DNA of 64,000 nucleotides from Capitulum mitella (Eukaryota > Arthropoda > Thecostraca > Pollicipedomorpha > Pollicipedidae), in NCBI GenBank assembly GCA_030062745.1, contig CP099847.1:27266923-27330922 (forward strand), in the 5' to 3' direction. The notes under the pieces are model-generated. The model saw only the letters and a program-made list of their open reading frames with translations, had not been told where the DNA came from and ran no database searches. This document shows positions 35,781-50,370 of this stretch, one piece after another. Position 1 is the first letter of the stretch, and every line of letters starts with the position of its first letter. Made by a program: the position numbers and the translations under genes.

Positions 35781-36986
35781 CGTGTGCAGGTCTCCAAGGA
35801 AGTAACGGTAGGTATGGGAGTCCTTGTGGTAAACCTGCCATAGCTCCGGCATTTATGGCGTTAATGTACTGTAACTTGAGCAGCTAGCTGCTGCGATTTA
35901 GCAGTACCCGTAATAACTTCAAACCTGTGCTTCATTGTTTCAGTTTGATGGCAAAAAATTATGTTTATCATATCTAAATATAAAATACCATATTTTTTCA
36001 TATTTAAATATAAATATCACATAAAATCATATTTACACTCGGTAGGCGGAGCCGTTGGGCAGGTTTCCTAAGTTCCGCCACTGCGCTAACATTCTCGGCT
36101 GTCGAACTGATAAGATCAGCTGCATTGTGAATGGAGTACTGGGTAGAGGCTATGAGGAGAGAGCGCGTCTTGATCATGTGACATGTTCTGCCGAAGGGCT
36201 GCGAGGGCGTCGCGGAGACTGACCGGGCCGTATCCGACCTGCAGTCCAATCCAAACGTTTGGTCTTTCACTTGATTTGACCTGCGACCTGAGCAATGACG
36301 GCTGAGTGATTTCTGAGCATTAGAGTTGGAAATGACTCGCGCACGAATGAACGGCCCATATCGTGCACAGAAGAAGCTTTTATGATATTTATATGATGAA
36401 TGCCCTTGTTCGTGCAGATTAATGGCAATGACACGAGGTTAAACGGACAAGTATTGCGTTTATTTACATGCAGGCACTTAGCATGCCCGAATATATTCTG
36501 ACATACACCTATTACCACGGGTAAAGCTTTGCACCTTATTTTTGGTGGGGGGGGAGGGGGACGGGAATGCTCCCATGTTCAATTTTCAACCGGCTCCCAA
36601 TATTGAGCCACCTCCCCCCAAGTCTCCAATTCTTTATGAGTTCGCAGTGATAAGATCTTAACCCCGCTGGACGAGGGGGTGGATGCCACCCCCCAGCAGT
36701 GTATCCGGAACCACGGCAAAACGGCGCACGACAGCACTGTGAAATCGGGCATGGCTGACGACACATTCATTGCACCTGCTTTGAAAAAAGAGTGGCCCCA
36801 AGTCATCTCAGAGCACTGAGCTATGACGTCATTACTGAAGGCTTGCAGGGAGATTTTTGCGCTAAGCGTCGTTTTTTGACTGTTTTGGGACACTAGGTAT
36901 GCATGAACAGCAGATGACGGGCATAAAATCTGTTGAGAATGGCAGTCCACATGCGAACAGGGCACTTTAGACAGGTGAACGACCTT

Positions 36987-37015
36987 CCAAGGTCAAACGA
37001 GGTCATTGACCTTGG
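36987..37015. repeat. Inverted repeat of AAGGTCAA half-sites
   Basis: CCAAGGTCAA, a 9-base spacer holding another AGGTCA, then TTGACCTTGG. A further TTGACCTTGG-like copy follows at about 37027. Resembles nuclear receptor response-element architecture. Confidence 0.55.
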
Positions 37016-40000
37016 GCGGCCATTTTTGACCTTGGAACGTTTCTTCACTATTTTGCGTGGCAATAAACATGATAAAAGATACAATTTTACGACTGTTTTG
37101 GCCCCAAATATGTCGTTTTTAATTGCCTGACAGGGTTGGCATGGGTACCGTTGAATTCCTTGCGCATACGACTATCGATTTATTTCTGTCCCGAGGAGCT
37201 AGCTCAATTAGGGGCTAAATGGAGACAGGGTCACAGCAGATCACAGCTGGGTCGCAGCAGGAAGCATCCCACTCACCCTGAAAGTTTCGCGTCACTAGCT
37301 GGTTTCTGAGCTTATGGGGGGTGGGGGTGGAGAATTTCGCGCCTCTACTCCATTTCGTATCATTTTCGGATGCCCTCCACTACGCGTGTCAAAAACGTAA
37401 ATACAAGTTGTTTGTCAAGCATAATTACAACCTAAAGGTGACACCTAGATAGATGTCGGGTGTGGTCAGCATTTTTAACTTCAGGAGCATTTCGCAGGAG
37501 AGGATTTCATTGTTTTGTCACGGCCTGGTAGGAGTCAGAGGTCTGTTTCCCCCAACGAGCCTCAATACCGTTTAATAACATTTTATTGAAGGTATCGCTG
37601 ACTATGCCGGTTTGGGTTAAGATGGGTTTTATGCCTTCCCCAAGGTGAACATCACTATTTATAACTGATGGGTCATTTCCAGTCGCTTGGTACCATCACG
37701 TTGTGCAACACATGTGTTCCCGTGTGTTTCAAGTGTGAATCACAAAGTCTGCATCGCAATGTTCTCATGCAACCCATGTGCTCAGAAATGAGGATGGAGG
37801 AGGAAAAAAGGAAAGGAAACGACTAGCCGTGAACGCAAACTCGCAGTACCGTATCACCCATTTCAGTTTAAACCATAACATCACTCGTCCAACCGAGAAC
37901 GCTGTGCAGTGCACGGCTGTGTTGGTTAAATTGTTCGGAATCTAGCCGCTGCACCGGTCAATGGGAAGCCGGTCCTCTCCTCCTTCTCACGGTGCACGAA
38001 ACACATCCGCTCATTGGTCGGTGTGTTAACAGCTGTCCGATCTATTACGAAAGGCAGCCTCTAAACACGTCCCAGAGACAATCGGCCATCTGTCAGCGAA
38101 GAGTTGTAACTGGCCAGGACGCACCCAGCAGGAGGCAGTGAAAACTCTGGTGAATGAAACAAAAACCAATATTTTGTAAAATTTAGCAGCATTGAAACAA
38201 TGCAGATGAGCGCACCTCTACAAGATGATGCGAAGCATTGCAACCTACCATACTTTGTACTCGTAATGATGCATTACCTACGGTTCAGGGAGCACGCTCC
38301 GTATAGTCACAGAGCCTAATACCTACCATTACTTTTGCGGAGACCCATACATATCGGCCAGCCAAAACGCGTAGGCAAGGATGAAGAAACGCATGGAAAA
38401 ACAAAAAATGGGACTCTAAATGACACATTTCCTTCCATGTCACGCAACAGGCCGAACGTTTAAGTTCCGGAACGTAAGATGGCCGCTGCCTACGCACCCT
38501 CTGTCTCCGGCCTGTGATGTGAGCAAGGGCACGCAGCGTGATACAATAAACAGCGGGGAACTGATCACTGTCGCAGGGGCCGAATAACCGCGCGAAAAAT
38601 CATTGCTCACATGGGCAGACGCTGTCCGAGCTCAGCCAGAGACGAGGGAGCGGACGGGGTGTCGACCATCTGCAGCAAGGAGCTAGGAGGCAGGGTAAGG
38701 AACGACGGCTGCCGGCACGTAAAATCCGTCCAAACCTGGCCTGGCAACGCTGACTCGAGTTGCTTCGGCGCTCGATATTTGGCCCTCGGGTCGGCTGGTG
38801 GGCCCGGCAGGGGGTAATGCTGTATGACCACGCGGCTATTGTCATATTTTGCGGAACGTTGAGCTTTCGCCGCAAAATCCGTCCTGACACTAGATTGCGC
38901 GGCAAGATTCGGAGTGCGTAAAACGGGTTCTCCTTGGTCGCAGCTCTGAAACCTAACATTACTTCCGGAAATTATTCGGACACAACCTACGAAAGAAACT
39001 AAATAGCGAAACGTTAAAGGTGAGCTGTTTTTCCATTTCAGCTAACGTGAACGGTTCTGACAGCACAACCAGTGCGAATCGGCGAACACGGACATTTCAA
39101 CAGCCATCAGTTCATAAAACGCGATACTGGACAAAACATGAATTTTAGACGACAAGACGTCCTGAACCAGGGAATGGACGATAGCACTGAATGTAAACAG
39201 TGAAATTCTTCGAGTGGATTTTCTGATTGCGCCAAAAAATCCGCAGTAACCTAAAGATAGCCATGATTTTAACGGACCATTCGGTATTGCTTTGGCGTTG
39301 TAGACACACGTATCGATGTTGTACATGTTTCTGAACGCTGACCTTCGATTTCCGGAACATTTGCCTAATGCGTCGCTAGACAAAAATCTACTTTACTCAA
39401 ACTCATCGCAGCGTACCAAAGAAACGCAATCCATCATTTACAAGCACACGATGCACCTGAACTAGGCAACATGATTTTCTTCGCAAACAACGCGTAGCTT
39501 TCCGATTGCCTTGCAAGCATATTTTTGCGTCATTTTTGATCAAAATTCCCCTGAAGTGTTTACTGCGCCGTACGCCTTATTTCTGCTTATCTTGTACACA
39601 CTGTGATTTCAATTCCGCCCTGTTTCCGCTGCGGCTAGTTGGCGGCCGACTGGCGCACTGTTTGCGCCTTCCGGCAAACTTCAGCCGGAGTAGTTAAGCA
39701 TTGTTTCACCTCGTCGAAATCCATTGTTTTTGCGCGGCGCACAGCAGCGCCGGCTCCTCCCCGGCCCAGCTGGGCGCGATGGGTTCCGCGCGAGTGCCGC
39801 CCGCCGTGCCCTCAGGGCGCTCACCCCGCGCCCTGGCGCTGTAAGCGCGCCCCGCGGCTGCCGTCACGTGACCCCCGCTGGCTGCAGCAGAGGACGAAGG
39901 TCGCTGGCCGGCGGTGGCGGAGTGGAGGCGGGAGAAGCTCCTAATGCTGGTGCGCCGTTATGAGTGCAGCCGGCTAGGCCGTTGGGTTGGATCGTCTCAT

Positions 40001-41759
40001 GGGTATATGGGTCTCATGGGTATATGCTCTCAGTGGTCCTGGCCTCGCCCGGCTCGAATGGTCAGTATGCGCAGCGTGAACAAGTGCAGGCGCACCGCCG
40101 TCTCTGTTCATCCATAGGAAAACCTGGATTCAGTTGGCGCACCGCAGGTGAGACCTGTGCCAAAAAGGGAGGCTGGATGCTATACGCTACAGCCTGTCGC
40201 TAACCATTTTCGGCCTTCTGCCTACTCACGGCGCACATCTGAGCCACAAAAACCAGCCGCCTATTCGTTGCCCTTCTGCCGCAGTTTGTGGGGCGGCCGT
40301 CGTCCGTCATGCTGTTTAGCTGGCCAATCAATCGGGACTGTAAGTGCCAATAGGAATCGGCCGACGGCTCGGCGGCGCAGGGCGTATTTACGGCGCGGCC
40401 AGCTGCTGATGGCTTTCTGAACAGCCTAAGCAGGTTATCCCGGCCAATTTTCTCGGCACAAAAAGTAGCCATTAGGGATGCCCGCAGCATGGCGAGAAAT
40501 GAGGATTTCTTCGACGTTTCGGAAAAGATCACTTCGCGAGTAGTACCAAGATGCTCCAGTTTTGACATTTCTCATAGGAAACACGCACGATTTTTCTTAA
40601 AGATGTACATGAGTCGTTTTTAATAACTATTGTACCCCTGAAGCGGTGACAGTCTGCTATTATTATTTGAACAAAATCCGAATACTCCCAGTGAATCATA
40701 GAACCAACAGGACGTCCCCGTGATGCTGACATGGTCAGACAGAACTACAACAATGTTCTCGCCCGTACAATATGTTGATCACTGCCGTCTGCAACCTGCA
40801 TGGGCTTGTTGAAAGACGTGAAACATCAGAGTCATATACTCTGTTCGCCATGCCAGCTAAGTAAGCGTCAACACGCTTCATAGACAAAGGAATAAACTGT
40901 TCGGTACACGTGACGTCTGTTCGCCATGGACATCTTGGGGACAAAGTCAAGGACATGCAAAAGAGGGTGGCAAGCCACGTCAGAACGATGGTCTGCCAGC
41001 TGACTGGGACGCCAACGCTGCGCTCTTAGATGCATGATGTAAAACATTTCGTTGTTTGTTGTTTTGTTTCTGAAAACTGCAGTTTGTTTTTGTTGTTGCG
41101 GAAAATTCTCGTTATTTCTGAAAATCGCAATAGCATGATGGAGCATGGAACAGCTCTGAATACTGCAGCGTGTGAATCGCTGTGTAGCGTTGTGACCGGA
41201 CATCTGCCGGGATCGCGATGGAATGCAAGTTATCCTCGATTGCGACGGATTCTAAGCTGACCAGGGTAAGTGTTGCGTCACCTTGGCACCACTTTGCTCC
41301 GGAAGGACACGACCTTTCCGAGATGACGCAATGATCCGCCCAGATCAAAGAGGGGCTGAATACAACACGGAGCTGATCTGTATTCCATCGGGTTCCAGGC
41401 ACATATCTGTCTGCGACTTCCAAAAACATAAACCTCTGCCATCGCAAAGGCCCTCATTGACTTGTACATTGATTAGAGTTTGTTTTATTTTCCGTATCTT
41501 CCCATTAATCAAGGGAGTCCACCAAGCGTTACAGACGATTAGCTCACCGTAACTGTCCATCCGCTTGAAGCACTCGCCAGTGCAGGGAGATTAAATGCAA
41601 CCTCCCCTGAGGTGTTCTGCCAGATGCTTCAGAATAACTGTCCTGAACACTCTGAAACTATGTAAAGCCGAGGTTTGAGATCTTTTTACGTGCTCGCTGA
41701 AAAAAGCGGTAGATATGAAACAGAAATGAAAAATGAAATAGAATACCATTAAGGTATCT

Positions 41760-42340
41760 AAGGAAAGTATCATTGTATGGGTGTCACTTTTAATGTTCGT
41801 GGCCTCCGTACTTGATTTCTCATCTGCATGAAGATCATCTTAGGCCAAAATCATTAACAGAAGCCGATGGCATTTTGCATTTTTATCGACACCGGAGGAG
41901 TCATGAAGTAAACTTAAGCGTTGACTTGCATGGGAACAGTAGTTTCGGTCCTTATGCAAGGTAATTAGTTGTTCTGGGGGCTCTCAAAAACACCTTATAT
42001 GGTACTTTTAATCCGATTCAATGGAAATCGGAATCCACTGACATGATCTTCCTTGAGATCAACTGTACGGTTAACATTCGACGTTATAAGGGTCAGTCTG
42101 GCAAAATGCGTATTGCCGTGTCGCTAAGTGACCAAGTTAGATGTTCAACTGGGTTTCTTTGTTCTATCATGTCGGGTTGGAAAATGGCTGGTGGTTCGCA
42201 ATATTCCCTTTCCGGACCCCTCTCGCTCCAACAACCCGACCCCATTGTACTGTCGAACGTAGCCATATGGCGAATACTGGCGAGATTCAAATGAGCGCTG
42301 AAAGCTATGGGAATTTGATCCTCCGTCTCAGCATAAACAT
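41760..42340 (+). repeat. Dispersed repeat, copy 1 (second copy near 55620-56300)
   Basis: GTCGGGTTGGAAAATGGCTGG and TACTGTCGAA...GCGAATACTGGCGAG recur at about 56170-56260 as GTCAGGTTTGGAAATGGCTGG and TACGGTCGAA...GCCAATACTGGCGAG. The left parts share ATCTTAGGYCAAAATC (41840, 55822). No coding potential. Confidence 0.6.
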
Positions 42341-43159
42341 CACATCCTGAAATAGACTCTGAGCAAAGCCCGATGCCTGTCTCTGGTGATCCGCCGATGG
42401 TTTCATTTAGGCTAATGCTAGGGGAACCTTCTGCTGGAAGCGAAAGGATCCTGGCAAAGCGAATAGATCCTGGCTTTTATGGCTGCTCTGCACATAAAAG
42501 CCACTTCGATCTGTGGCAACATTACTGTTATTCTGGTTCCCAGCCTTTTTCTCTTAAAAAAGTTTGACATTTTCATGTAATGATATGTTGAACTTAAGTG
42601 TCATATCACGGGTTGAAAACTTATCGCCAGTGTTTTTCTTTCGTTCCATGAAACTACTCGCATCAAAAACCTGTGATAAAGACGCCCGCACGAAAAGTGC
42701 AACTATAGTTTACTAGAATTTCTAGTTTTGGCGCTTTGCCGTTCTCTTATCTCCCTATTTAAAACGATTAATGTTCTCAGAAAAGACCAGCAGTGCATTT
42801 TCTTTAATTGACTGAAAGTGCTGCGGTGTCCGATTTAGTATATGAGACCGGCATCATCTTCCTACGAAGGTTATCTTGGATAATGGTGTATAGATAATGA
42901 ATATAGGTAGGCACAATAGCTAAGCTTAGTGCTGCGCTACACGAACCAACGGACTCGGTCGGGAAAGGAGTAAGCGAAGGAACTATCATTAGGGCGGGTT
43001 ATCCGTGCCACAAATAAATGGCGCCCACATCCCCACGCTATGGACATTGGACGTCCGGTCGATGGCGACAGCATATCCGCGTTCGAGCCGGACCAATCCT
43101 TTCCATCTGAGCACCAGCAGACCCTCCCTTCTCCGCCCCTCTCCCTCGGTCGTACCCAG

Positions 43160-43740
43160 GTCTCCCTGCTGACAAACGACTCCATGCGCCGGCCGGTACC
43201 GGAGCGGTACGCGCCTCGATAGCCGGAAGCGGGCCGTTTCCGGCCGGGGAGGGCAGCGGGCGCGTGCCCGGCGTGCGCCTGTCACCGGCCGGACTGCGGC
43301 CGACCTTTCGCGGTCGACGGAAAGTTGGCGCCGACAAATGGAGGGCCGGTCGGACGGCTGACGGCCGCTCGCCAGCGCCGATCGCCGGCCGCCGTCGGCC
43401 GTTATTAAACGCCGGCGACAGCGGCAACTGGCCCACCACTCCGGCGGCCGACTACTCCGGCGGACAGCCGAATACTCCAGCGGCCAACCGACCGACCGTT
43501 CCAACGGTCGACCGACCACTCTGGCAGCTGGCCGATCACTCCCGCAGGCAGCCGAATACTCCAGCAGCCGACCGATCGATTACTTCAGCGGTCGACCGAC
43601 CACTCTGGCGGCCAACTGAGCGGTCACATCGCAGCTGACCGACCGGCGACGAGAGGGACAGACCGACCCGCCACTTCATCAGCCGACCAACCGACTACTA
43701 TACTGGTCGACCGACTGAGTGACTGACCACACCCACAATC
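43160..43740. repeat. GC-rich block with degenerate minisatellite
   Basis: From about 43420, recurring ACTCYGGCGGCC, AGCCGAATACTCCAGC and GTCGACCGACCACTCTGGC. Units are irregular (about 17-20 bp with a higher-order ~70 bp period). Open frames on both strands are compositional. Confidence 0.7.
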
Positions 43741-44206
43741 GGGTGTGGCGAATCGCTGCGATGATCTATGCCGGACTGGCCGCCGCCCGGTCAGTCCCGT
43801 ATGCTTGACTAAAGGACAACCCCAGCATCGTCAGGGGAGTTAACCTTAGATTCAAAACAGAGAACTCCACACCCAGTTCAGAGCACTGGGATCTTGCGAG
43901 TCAGGAGAGGAAATGTTGAGAAGGCCCCAGCTGGTCCTGGATTTCATGACGACTTTTGAAAGCAGTTTCCGCCGAGACTGCGATGGTTAACATCGCCAAA
44001 GCAGACTGCGTTTGCGTTCCGCCGACGCTTATTGTAGTTGTTGACTGTAATCGCGCTCGCCAGTTGGAACTGGCTCTCAAGGTGAAAAGGGAAGCAGCAA
44101 AATTGCGTACATATGTACCCAGAGAACGCTGTGGAGCAGACTAAAAAACTCATACCAATAGAGCAGACTCAGAAAACTGATGGATAAAGAGTACGTAGTA
44201 GTTCTA

Positions 44207-44229
44207 GTATACATACGTAGTATGTATAC
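44207..44229. repeat. Perfect short palindrome
   Basis: GTATACATAC, 3-base spacer GTA, then GTATGTATAC: 10 bp perfect arms. Confidence 0.85.
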
Positions 44230-45569
44230 ATAGAGGCGGTACAAGAACCTCTTCATATCACAGGACATCTGGATGCGATGGCGACTGGAACATGTTCACA
44301 TTCGCAAACGTATATCCGCGACTAAAATCTGCGCTGCGTCTTGATGTTAGGTAATTCCAAAAATCTATTTCTAGTTCCTCCCAGGTCAACCAACTGCAGA
44401 AGGCGAAGTTCCCCATTCAGTCTGATCAGTATAAGTATACCTTTGGCATTTCACCAAAGTAAGACACATACCGCGTATGCGCCGCCTTTCTTGGCAGGTT
44501 TTCCAGAAACTGTCACTCTGAATATCCCACGGTCTTGTGAACCTCATTTCAAAGGGACCAAGACCTAGATAGAGATCAATGCTTCTCGGAATGCATAATG
44601 CTCGACCGGAAATGGAGTGCGAGTGGTAGATGAAGCCATATTATCGGAGTAGTTTGAGGGCCTTGTAGACGATTTTTCTCTGTATGCGTTATGGCCGTGC
44701 TAGTGACGACCTCGCTTGTGCCAGTTTTGCGAGTTCCACTGTCACTCAACATAGATTATCACTGCCTAACACCTATACTGTCCACACAGTGACCAGTCGC
44801 CAGTAAGTCATATCCGCTTGCCCACTTCCCGGCGAGGCAGTAAACCGGTGAGCGGGAAAGAAGAATGAACACAGTGACTAAAGCCAACTCGCTTTATATT
44901 CACCCCAAAAACGAAAATCATACATGCCGGGTGATGCAACAGTGACGCGACTCCAACCACTGGGGTGTGACCAAGTGGCTGTACGAGGCGCGAAACCGTT
45001 CTCTGGACCAGTAAAAGCGAAAGGCACCGCCCTGCGATTCCGAGAACTAGCGGATATTAAGGTGCAGGACGACTTTTACAAGAAGTATCGTGTCATACTG
45101 CTGGTAAAAAGTACCAGCCTGCACAGCAATCCTTTTGTTGCAATGGAGACGCTAATGAATTCTGCAGACTTTTTTGCCTGAAACATTGAACTCGTCCTTG
45201 AGGAGCTCGAGTTGAAATTCTAATGCAACAAATAGTGTTCGCGAGTTTTCAAAATAAAGGATCTTTGGAAATACTAAAACTCTAAAATAACAAAACGCCA
45301 GAAGTTCACTATCTTTGTAAACGGAGCTTTAAAGCTATAAAGTAAACTTTATTGCAGACCTGCGAACACTTCAAAACAGTACCGAACCTACATAATCTAA
45401 AGTTACACTCATCATTGTTTCGCAGGTTTCCGTGTGAGTCACAAATCACAAAAATGCCATTTCCCCTGGCTCGGTCCTCTTCATATCGTTCTGGTCGCTA
45501 CACCGCACGACCTCCCGCCACACGTAGCTTACTGGTCGGGTGCACCACCCATCGCCAGGCACATGCACG

Positions 45570-45990
45570 GCGCCATTCTCGGTACCGCCCCCTCCCCCCG
45601 CCTCGGCCGAGGTTGTGCGAGCCCAGCCGCCGCTGCCGCCGGGCCTGTTCCGCGCTATTGTCGGCTCCCAGCGGGCCGCCTGTGGCCGAATCAGGCGACC
45701 GACAGCGCCGGTCGGCAGCTCGGCGGTGTTGCCACCGCGTACCGCTCCCATATACCCTGATGGCGGGCCGTCGCCGGCGACGCCGGCGACCGCGCACAAG
45801 ATGAAGTGCCACGGCCGGCATGAGGGATGGCGGCGGCGGCGTCGGACCCCCTCGGGCTGCCCGGCAGGTCACACGGCGTCTGCCGAAAGTCTCCGGTGTG
45901 GTCCGCCGCGCCCGCCGCCTAGATCCGGACGAACCGGCCACGGGCGCCGGAGAGACGATTCCCGGCAATCGGCTCAGGCCGACAAGCCAG
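45570..45990. other. GC-rich, CpG-rich block without a supported gene
   Basis: Overlapping Arg/Pro/Gly-rich open frames on both strands with no recognised domain. A TGACGTCA lies just beyond, at 46270. Confidence 0.45.
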
Positions 45991-47954
45991 TCTGATCGCT
46001 GATTGGAGGGATCTGTCTCCATGTACTCGAAGTCTGGCGATATTCCGGTTAAGTGTTTGATAGCCGTTGTTACTGTGCTTATTCTGTCAGGAGCTGTGAT
46101 GATATTGCTCCGGCATGGTGATAACACACCAGTTTTGGCTAAAAAAGCAAGCGAAATTAATACCATAATATTTTCCATCAAGCAACGGCATTAGTGCCAC
46201 TAGACAGATTGCTTGTCATATGGCAGCCCGTAACCGCCCCTACAAAATCACGCTTTGGGGTGTCGCCGGTGACGTCACTGTCTTCGACCAATGGGAGGCC
46301 GGCGGGCGTCGGCCGTCAGCTTGCTAGTCGGTCACCCGGCTTAGTTCGTTTACGACGGCCTTTGAAGGGGCGGGCTTCGAAGATAATCTGCTTGTTTTTT
46401 TTCGCATTTAAGGATATCAGTAGATACGGTTTTATATTTCCGTGAATCCTTATAGGTTAACTATGGCGTGGGATTAAAAATTGACAGGGGCTTTGGGGGC
46501 TGCGACAGTTGCAGGAGTGGGGACCTTGCCAGGCAAAAGAGCACTGGCAGGATGGGTTAGGGAGTGGACCATGAGTAGTAACTAATTTAAGACTCGGCTA
46601 ATTTTTCATGTCTTTGGCTTTTCTCATATTATCGTGGTTAATGCTGAAATAACGTACAAATGCTTTGACTTGCGCTGCCTGCTTGTTGGGTAAACGGTGG
46701 CATGTCGCTTATGACGTAATGCCAGACGTTTCTTTGGTCGGAAAGTTTGACCTGGGTTTCTGGGGTCTTGACTACATGTTTGCCATTTAATCCACGGCAA
46801 CGCTGACAAACACCGTTTGTAGACAGCTTAATGGTTTCCAGTTAGCCAGACCATTAACTTTTTTCGACTTGAGGCGACATTTCCAGGAATAATATCCCCT
46901 GCATTACTGGAGTTCGTTTAGCCGTCATTATGACATCCGCCTTTGTCAGGGCCGACAGGATATCACGCGAAACATTATGCCCTAGGATTTCTGAAGTTGT
47001 CTGGGTAGTTCCATTGCAATAACTTTTTGTCGTTACCGGAAGTACGGCCTTTTTGTAAACAGCAATTCGAAAAATAGCATTGATGCAGCAAGCCAGATTT
47101 TCCGGTGCCTCGCAAGTAAATGGATACAAATATCCCCTTCACTTTCTCTTCATAAGTTTGTTCAGGTTTACGCTATGAGGTGTGTGACCAGCAAGTCCTT
47201 TCATTAATCTACCATCCAATCTCGATTATAGCGCCTTCTAAGCATCATACGTGCTTTGCTGTCCTTTCATCCACTTTTATTGGCAAGTATGGCAGACTTG
47301 GTTACATGACTCCCAACCATAACTGTGTTAAATGGACTGGCATCTTGTCTTTGCAAAACAATCTCGATGAACCCAATTAATTACATATCAATTTGGTGGC
47401 ATACGCAAGGAGCATTCTGAAACGTCATTGTACGACTTGAATTACTTAAAAAGGGCACGAAAATTTAAGGGTAGTATGCGTTACCTTCCACCATAGCACT
47501 TCTAGAATAAAGCTAAGTCAAATACATGAAGTCATAAGAATTTCATATCACGTTCTGCTGTAAGGTTTCAGAGCAGATAAATGGCTTGTCAGCGTCATCA
47601 GAAACTAGAAAACAGCTGTAAATAAAAACGAGATTCCTCGCACATATTTAAAGCTCAATTTAATCAAACATACCTAATGAGGTTAGATTCGTTTTAATGC
47701 GACAGTGATGTCGCAAATATGGACATGAAAATAACCTTCATTGTAAGGTAGGAGAAAACATAACGGGCTGCATCGCTTATTTTTTATGCGGCAGTCACAT
47801 GACATAAATACAAAACACGCTTAAAGAGATAACGTCGCCAGGCTCAATCTACGAAAGCTATGTAAAAAAGGCAATATTTGTGTCGGTAACGTTTTTATCC
47901 GTTCATAGTCAACAGCTCGATATAAATTCCGTCTCATCTCATCGCATCTTGCTT

Positions 47955-48085
47955 GCTCGTTCTCCCTCCCCTCCATGTCCCTCCCACTCTCTCCCTCTCT
48001 CCTCTCCCTCTCTCTTCCTCTCTCTTTGTCCCTCTCCGCTTCCTCCCTCCTTCTTTCTCCCCTCTCTCCCCTCTCCATTTCTCCT
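47955..48085. repeat. Polypyrimidine (CT)n-rich tract
   Basis: Continuous CTCTCCCTC/TCTTTC-type sequence. The Glu/Arg-rich open frame on the other strand is its artefact. Confidence 0.9.
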
Positions 48086-49489
48086 CAACACGCATGAGGA
48101 GAAACGGAGCACAGAAATCTCTCCGCCTCTCCGCCTGCGGCAGGCATGACTCTCTTCTCGCCTCAGCTCTTGACAGTTAAGACAAGAGCGTCCATTGACT
48201 GAGAAACTTCGTAAACATAGATCCATTGACAAGACTGGCCAACGTCCATTGGCCTGACCCTTCCGAGTGTGCCGGGCCTGAGCCTCAATTGAACGATACA
48301 GTGAACTGGTCTCGGTTTTCACTAACACTCCACCCGTGGAAAGCAGCGGAAAGCATTCAGCAAAAACCTAGCAGGTATTTTATTCTGCACCACATCGCTC
48401 TAACTCGGACGAAAGAGTCCAGGAAACCCTCACAATGTTAAGCGCTCATGAGTCGTACGAGCCACGTTTTACGACACTGGAGTAGTCTGCTATTTTTGGG
48501 ACACCCAATCAAAACATGCTAATCGCAATGGGTATTCCCTCACTCTTCACTGCCATCGTCGCTTTTCATCAGCTGTGTCCATGAAAACAAGTGCTATAGC
48601 AATGCAGGGAATGCGAAAGGGAGGCATTAGTTCAAAATACCGATTAGTTTCGTGCCGGCATATCAACGCTCAGCGGAAGCGTGGTGGCCAAATTGCTGCG
48701 ACGTTTCGTGGCGCCTGGGACTCGATTTCATCATGGCTTGTCACGTCAATGGCTATCCAAGTGTTGATGAACGACGGGCGGTATAATGGCTCCGACAGAC
48801 GGCAGCAGATTCCCATGCCGCCGCGCTACTCAGCCCTGGTCGGCATTCGGAGGACATTTGGAAAATGGCGCCATCTGACTTCAACATCTCTTTGTGCAAC
48901 ATTCAGCAAGCGGCAGGATAGGAAGAATCACTATATTGATGTGGCTCGGTTTATTATTCTTTAGCCACTCTGGCCATTTCAAAACCATTTTCGAAGTACA
49001 TCGCCACTATCTGACACACCTTATGCATATTAGAAGAAATTCCTTTACATGTCGTACAAACAAATGACACTGAATTTCATGGGCAGGATATAAAAAAATG
49101 TCTCGGGTATTTGCAGCCATCGAAACTGCCCGCAGCCCAGTTTTCCAACATCAGCAAATATTTCGCAATGGCCGACTGTAGGCATTGGAAAAGCAAGGCA
49201 ATGTGACACGCGACACTGGCAAGTTATTTTTACGAACACCCCATAATTAATGCTGGAAATTTTCAACAGATCTGTGGTCATGAAGATCACCAGTCTTTTC
49301 CGCTGAAACGTTAGCGCATTGCCTTAATTGGGCCGTTACTTTGCTGAATGCAATGGATTTTCTCCTGGCCATGTATGAAAGCGAGAAACGCATTCTTTCC
49401 AGCGGACCTCCCACGAGGGCAGCATCTGCATCAACAAAAGGTCGCATCCGCCGTTGTCACGTCCAGCGCTGACAAAGCCAGCCAGGCCG

Positions 49490-49911
49490 CGCTTGTCCCC
49501 CTTCGTCTGGAGGCTGCTTTGCTTGGCGGGGCATCCGGGCGCCGTAGATGACGCCCTCAGCGCAGATCCGATGTCGCACGACCTTCGGAGCCCTCTCTGA
49601 GCGCGGCGCCGCCTCGGCCGTTCCGCTCGTGCGGCCATGTTTCGCCGTCGGGCACGGCGCGACGGCGCCGACGACCCCGGCGGGTGCTCTGGACAGCGCG
49701 ACGCTGGCTATTTGGATATTGCCTGCGGCGGGGACGGCGCCGCCGCCGACTGGTAACGCGTGCGTCACGCCGAACGTCGCCGGAAATGGGTGCCGCCGCA
49801 GGGTCAGGCCGACGGCAGCGGAAAACCCAGCCATACTTGACAGGCAGAGAGAGAGAGAGAGAGATAGAGACAGACAGACAGGCGGGGAGAGAGACAGAGA
49901 GATGGGGAAGA
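49490..49911. repeat. GC-rich block ending in a (GA)n tract
   Basis: CpG-rich to about 49830, then GAGAGA/GACAGACA repeat from 49844 to 49911. Same arrangement as at 8480-8952 and 57700-58181. No domain recognised. Confidence 0.65.
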
Positions 49912-50019
49912 GACCCCTAGAAATGCACGCCGGAAAGCCAATTTAAAACATATTTACATTGACAGAGCACATCTAAAACGTGACCGTAAATGGAATCATC
50001 TGGTCATTTTACCATGTGG

Positions 50020-50370
50020 AAACGAATGCAAAAGCTCTGAATGCCTGTCAGTCCATAAAGCGATCTCTAAAACAGAAATTGTTTTGTCGCGCTTCAAGCT
50101 TCAGCGGAAATTTGCAGCCAACAATGCATATAAATAGCCCTTAGCTGTCTGCACGGAGTCTTATTTTAGATATGAATATTGGAGAGTGTTTGAGACACAC
50201 CAAAATATACATTGGGTGATCTGCCAACCCATCTGACTTTTGGAAATATAAGGTCTCTGAATGCCCACCAGTCCGCAGAACGACGTTCAGAGATTGTTTT
50301 GAGTGGTGCTCTCCAAATTTCGGCGCGTGGCTGCGGCCAGCAATGCATATCAATAGCTACAGACGAAGAC
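50020..50370. repeat. Diverged tandem duplication, about 215 bp offset
   Basis: GCTCTGAATGCCTGTCAGTCC...AGATTGTTTTG-like, AATTTGCAGCCAACAATGCATAT at about 50030-50130 recurs at about 50250-50350 as GTCTCTGAATGCCCACCAGTCC... and GGCCAGCAATGCATAT. Confidence 0.7.

Noticed and set aside
37190..37260. tRNA-like A-box (TAGCTCAATTAGG)
   Set aside because: No matching B-box or cloverleaf in the next 80 bases; at best a decayed SINE head.
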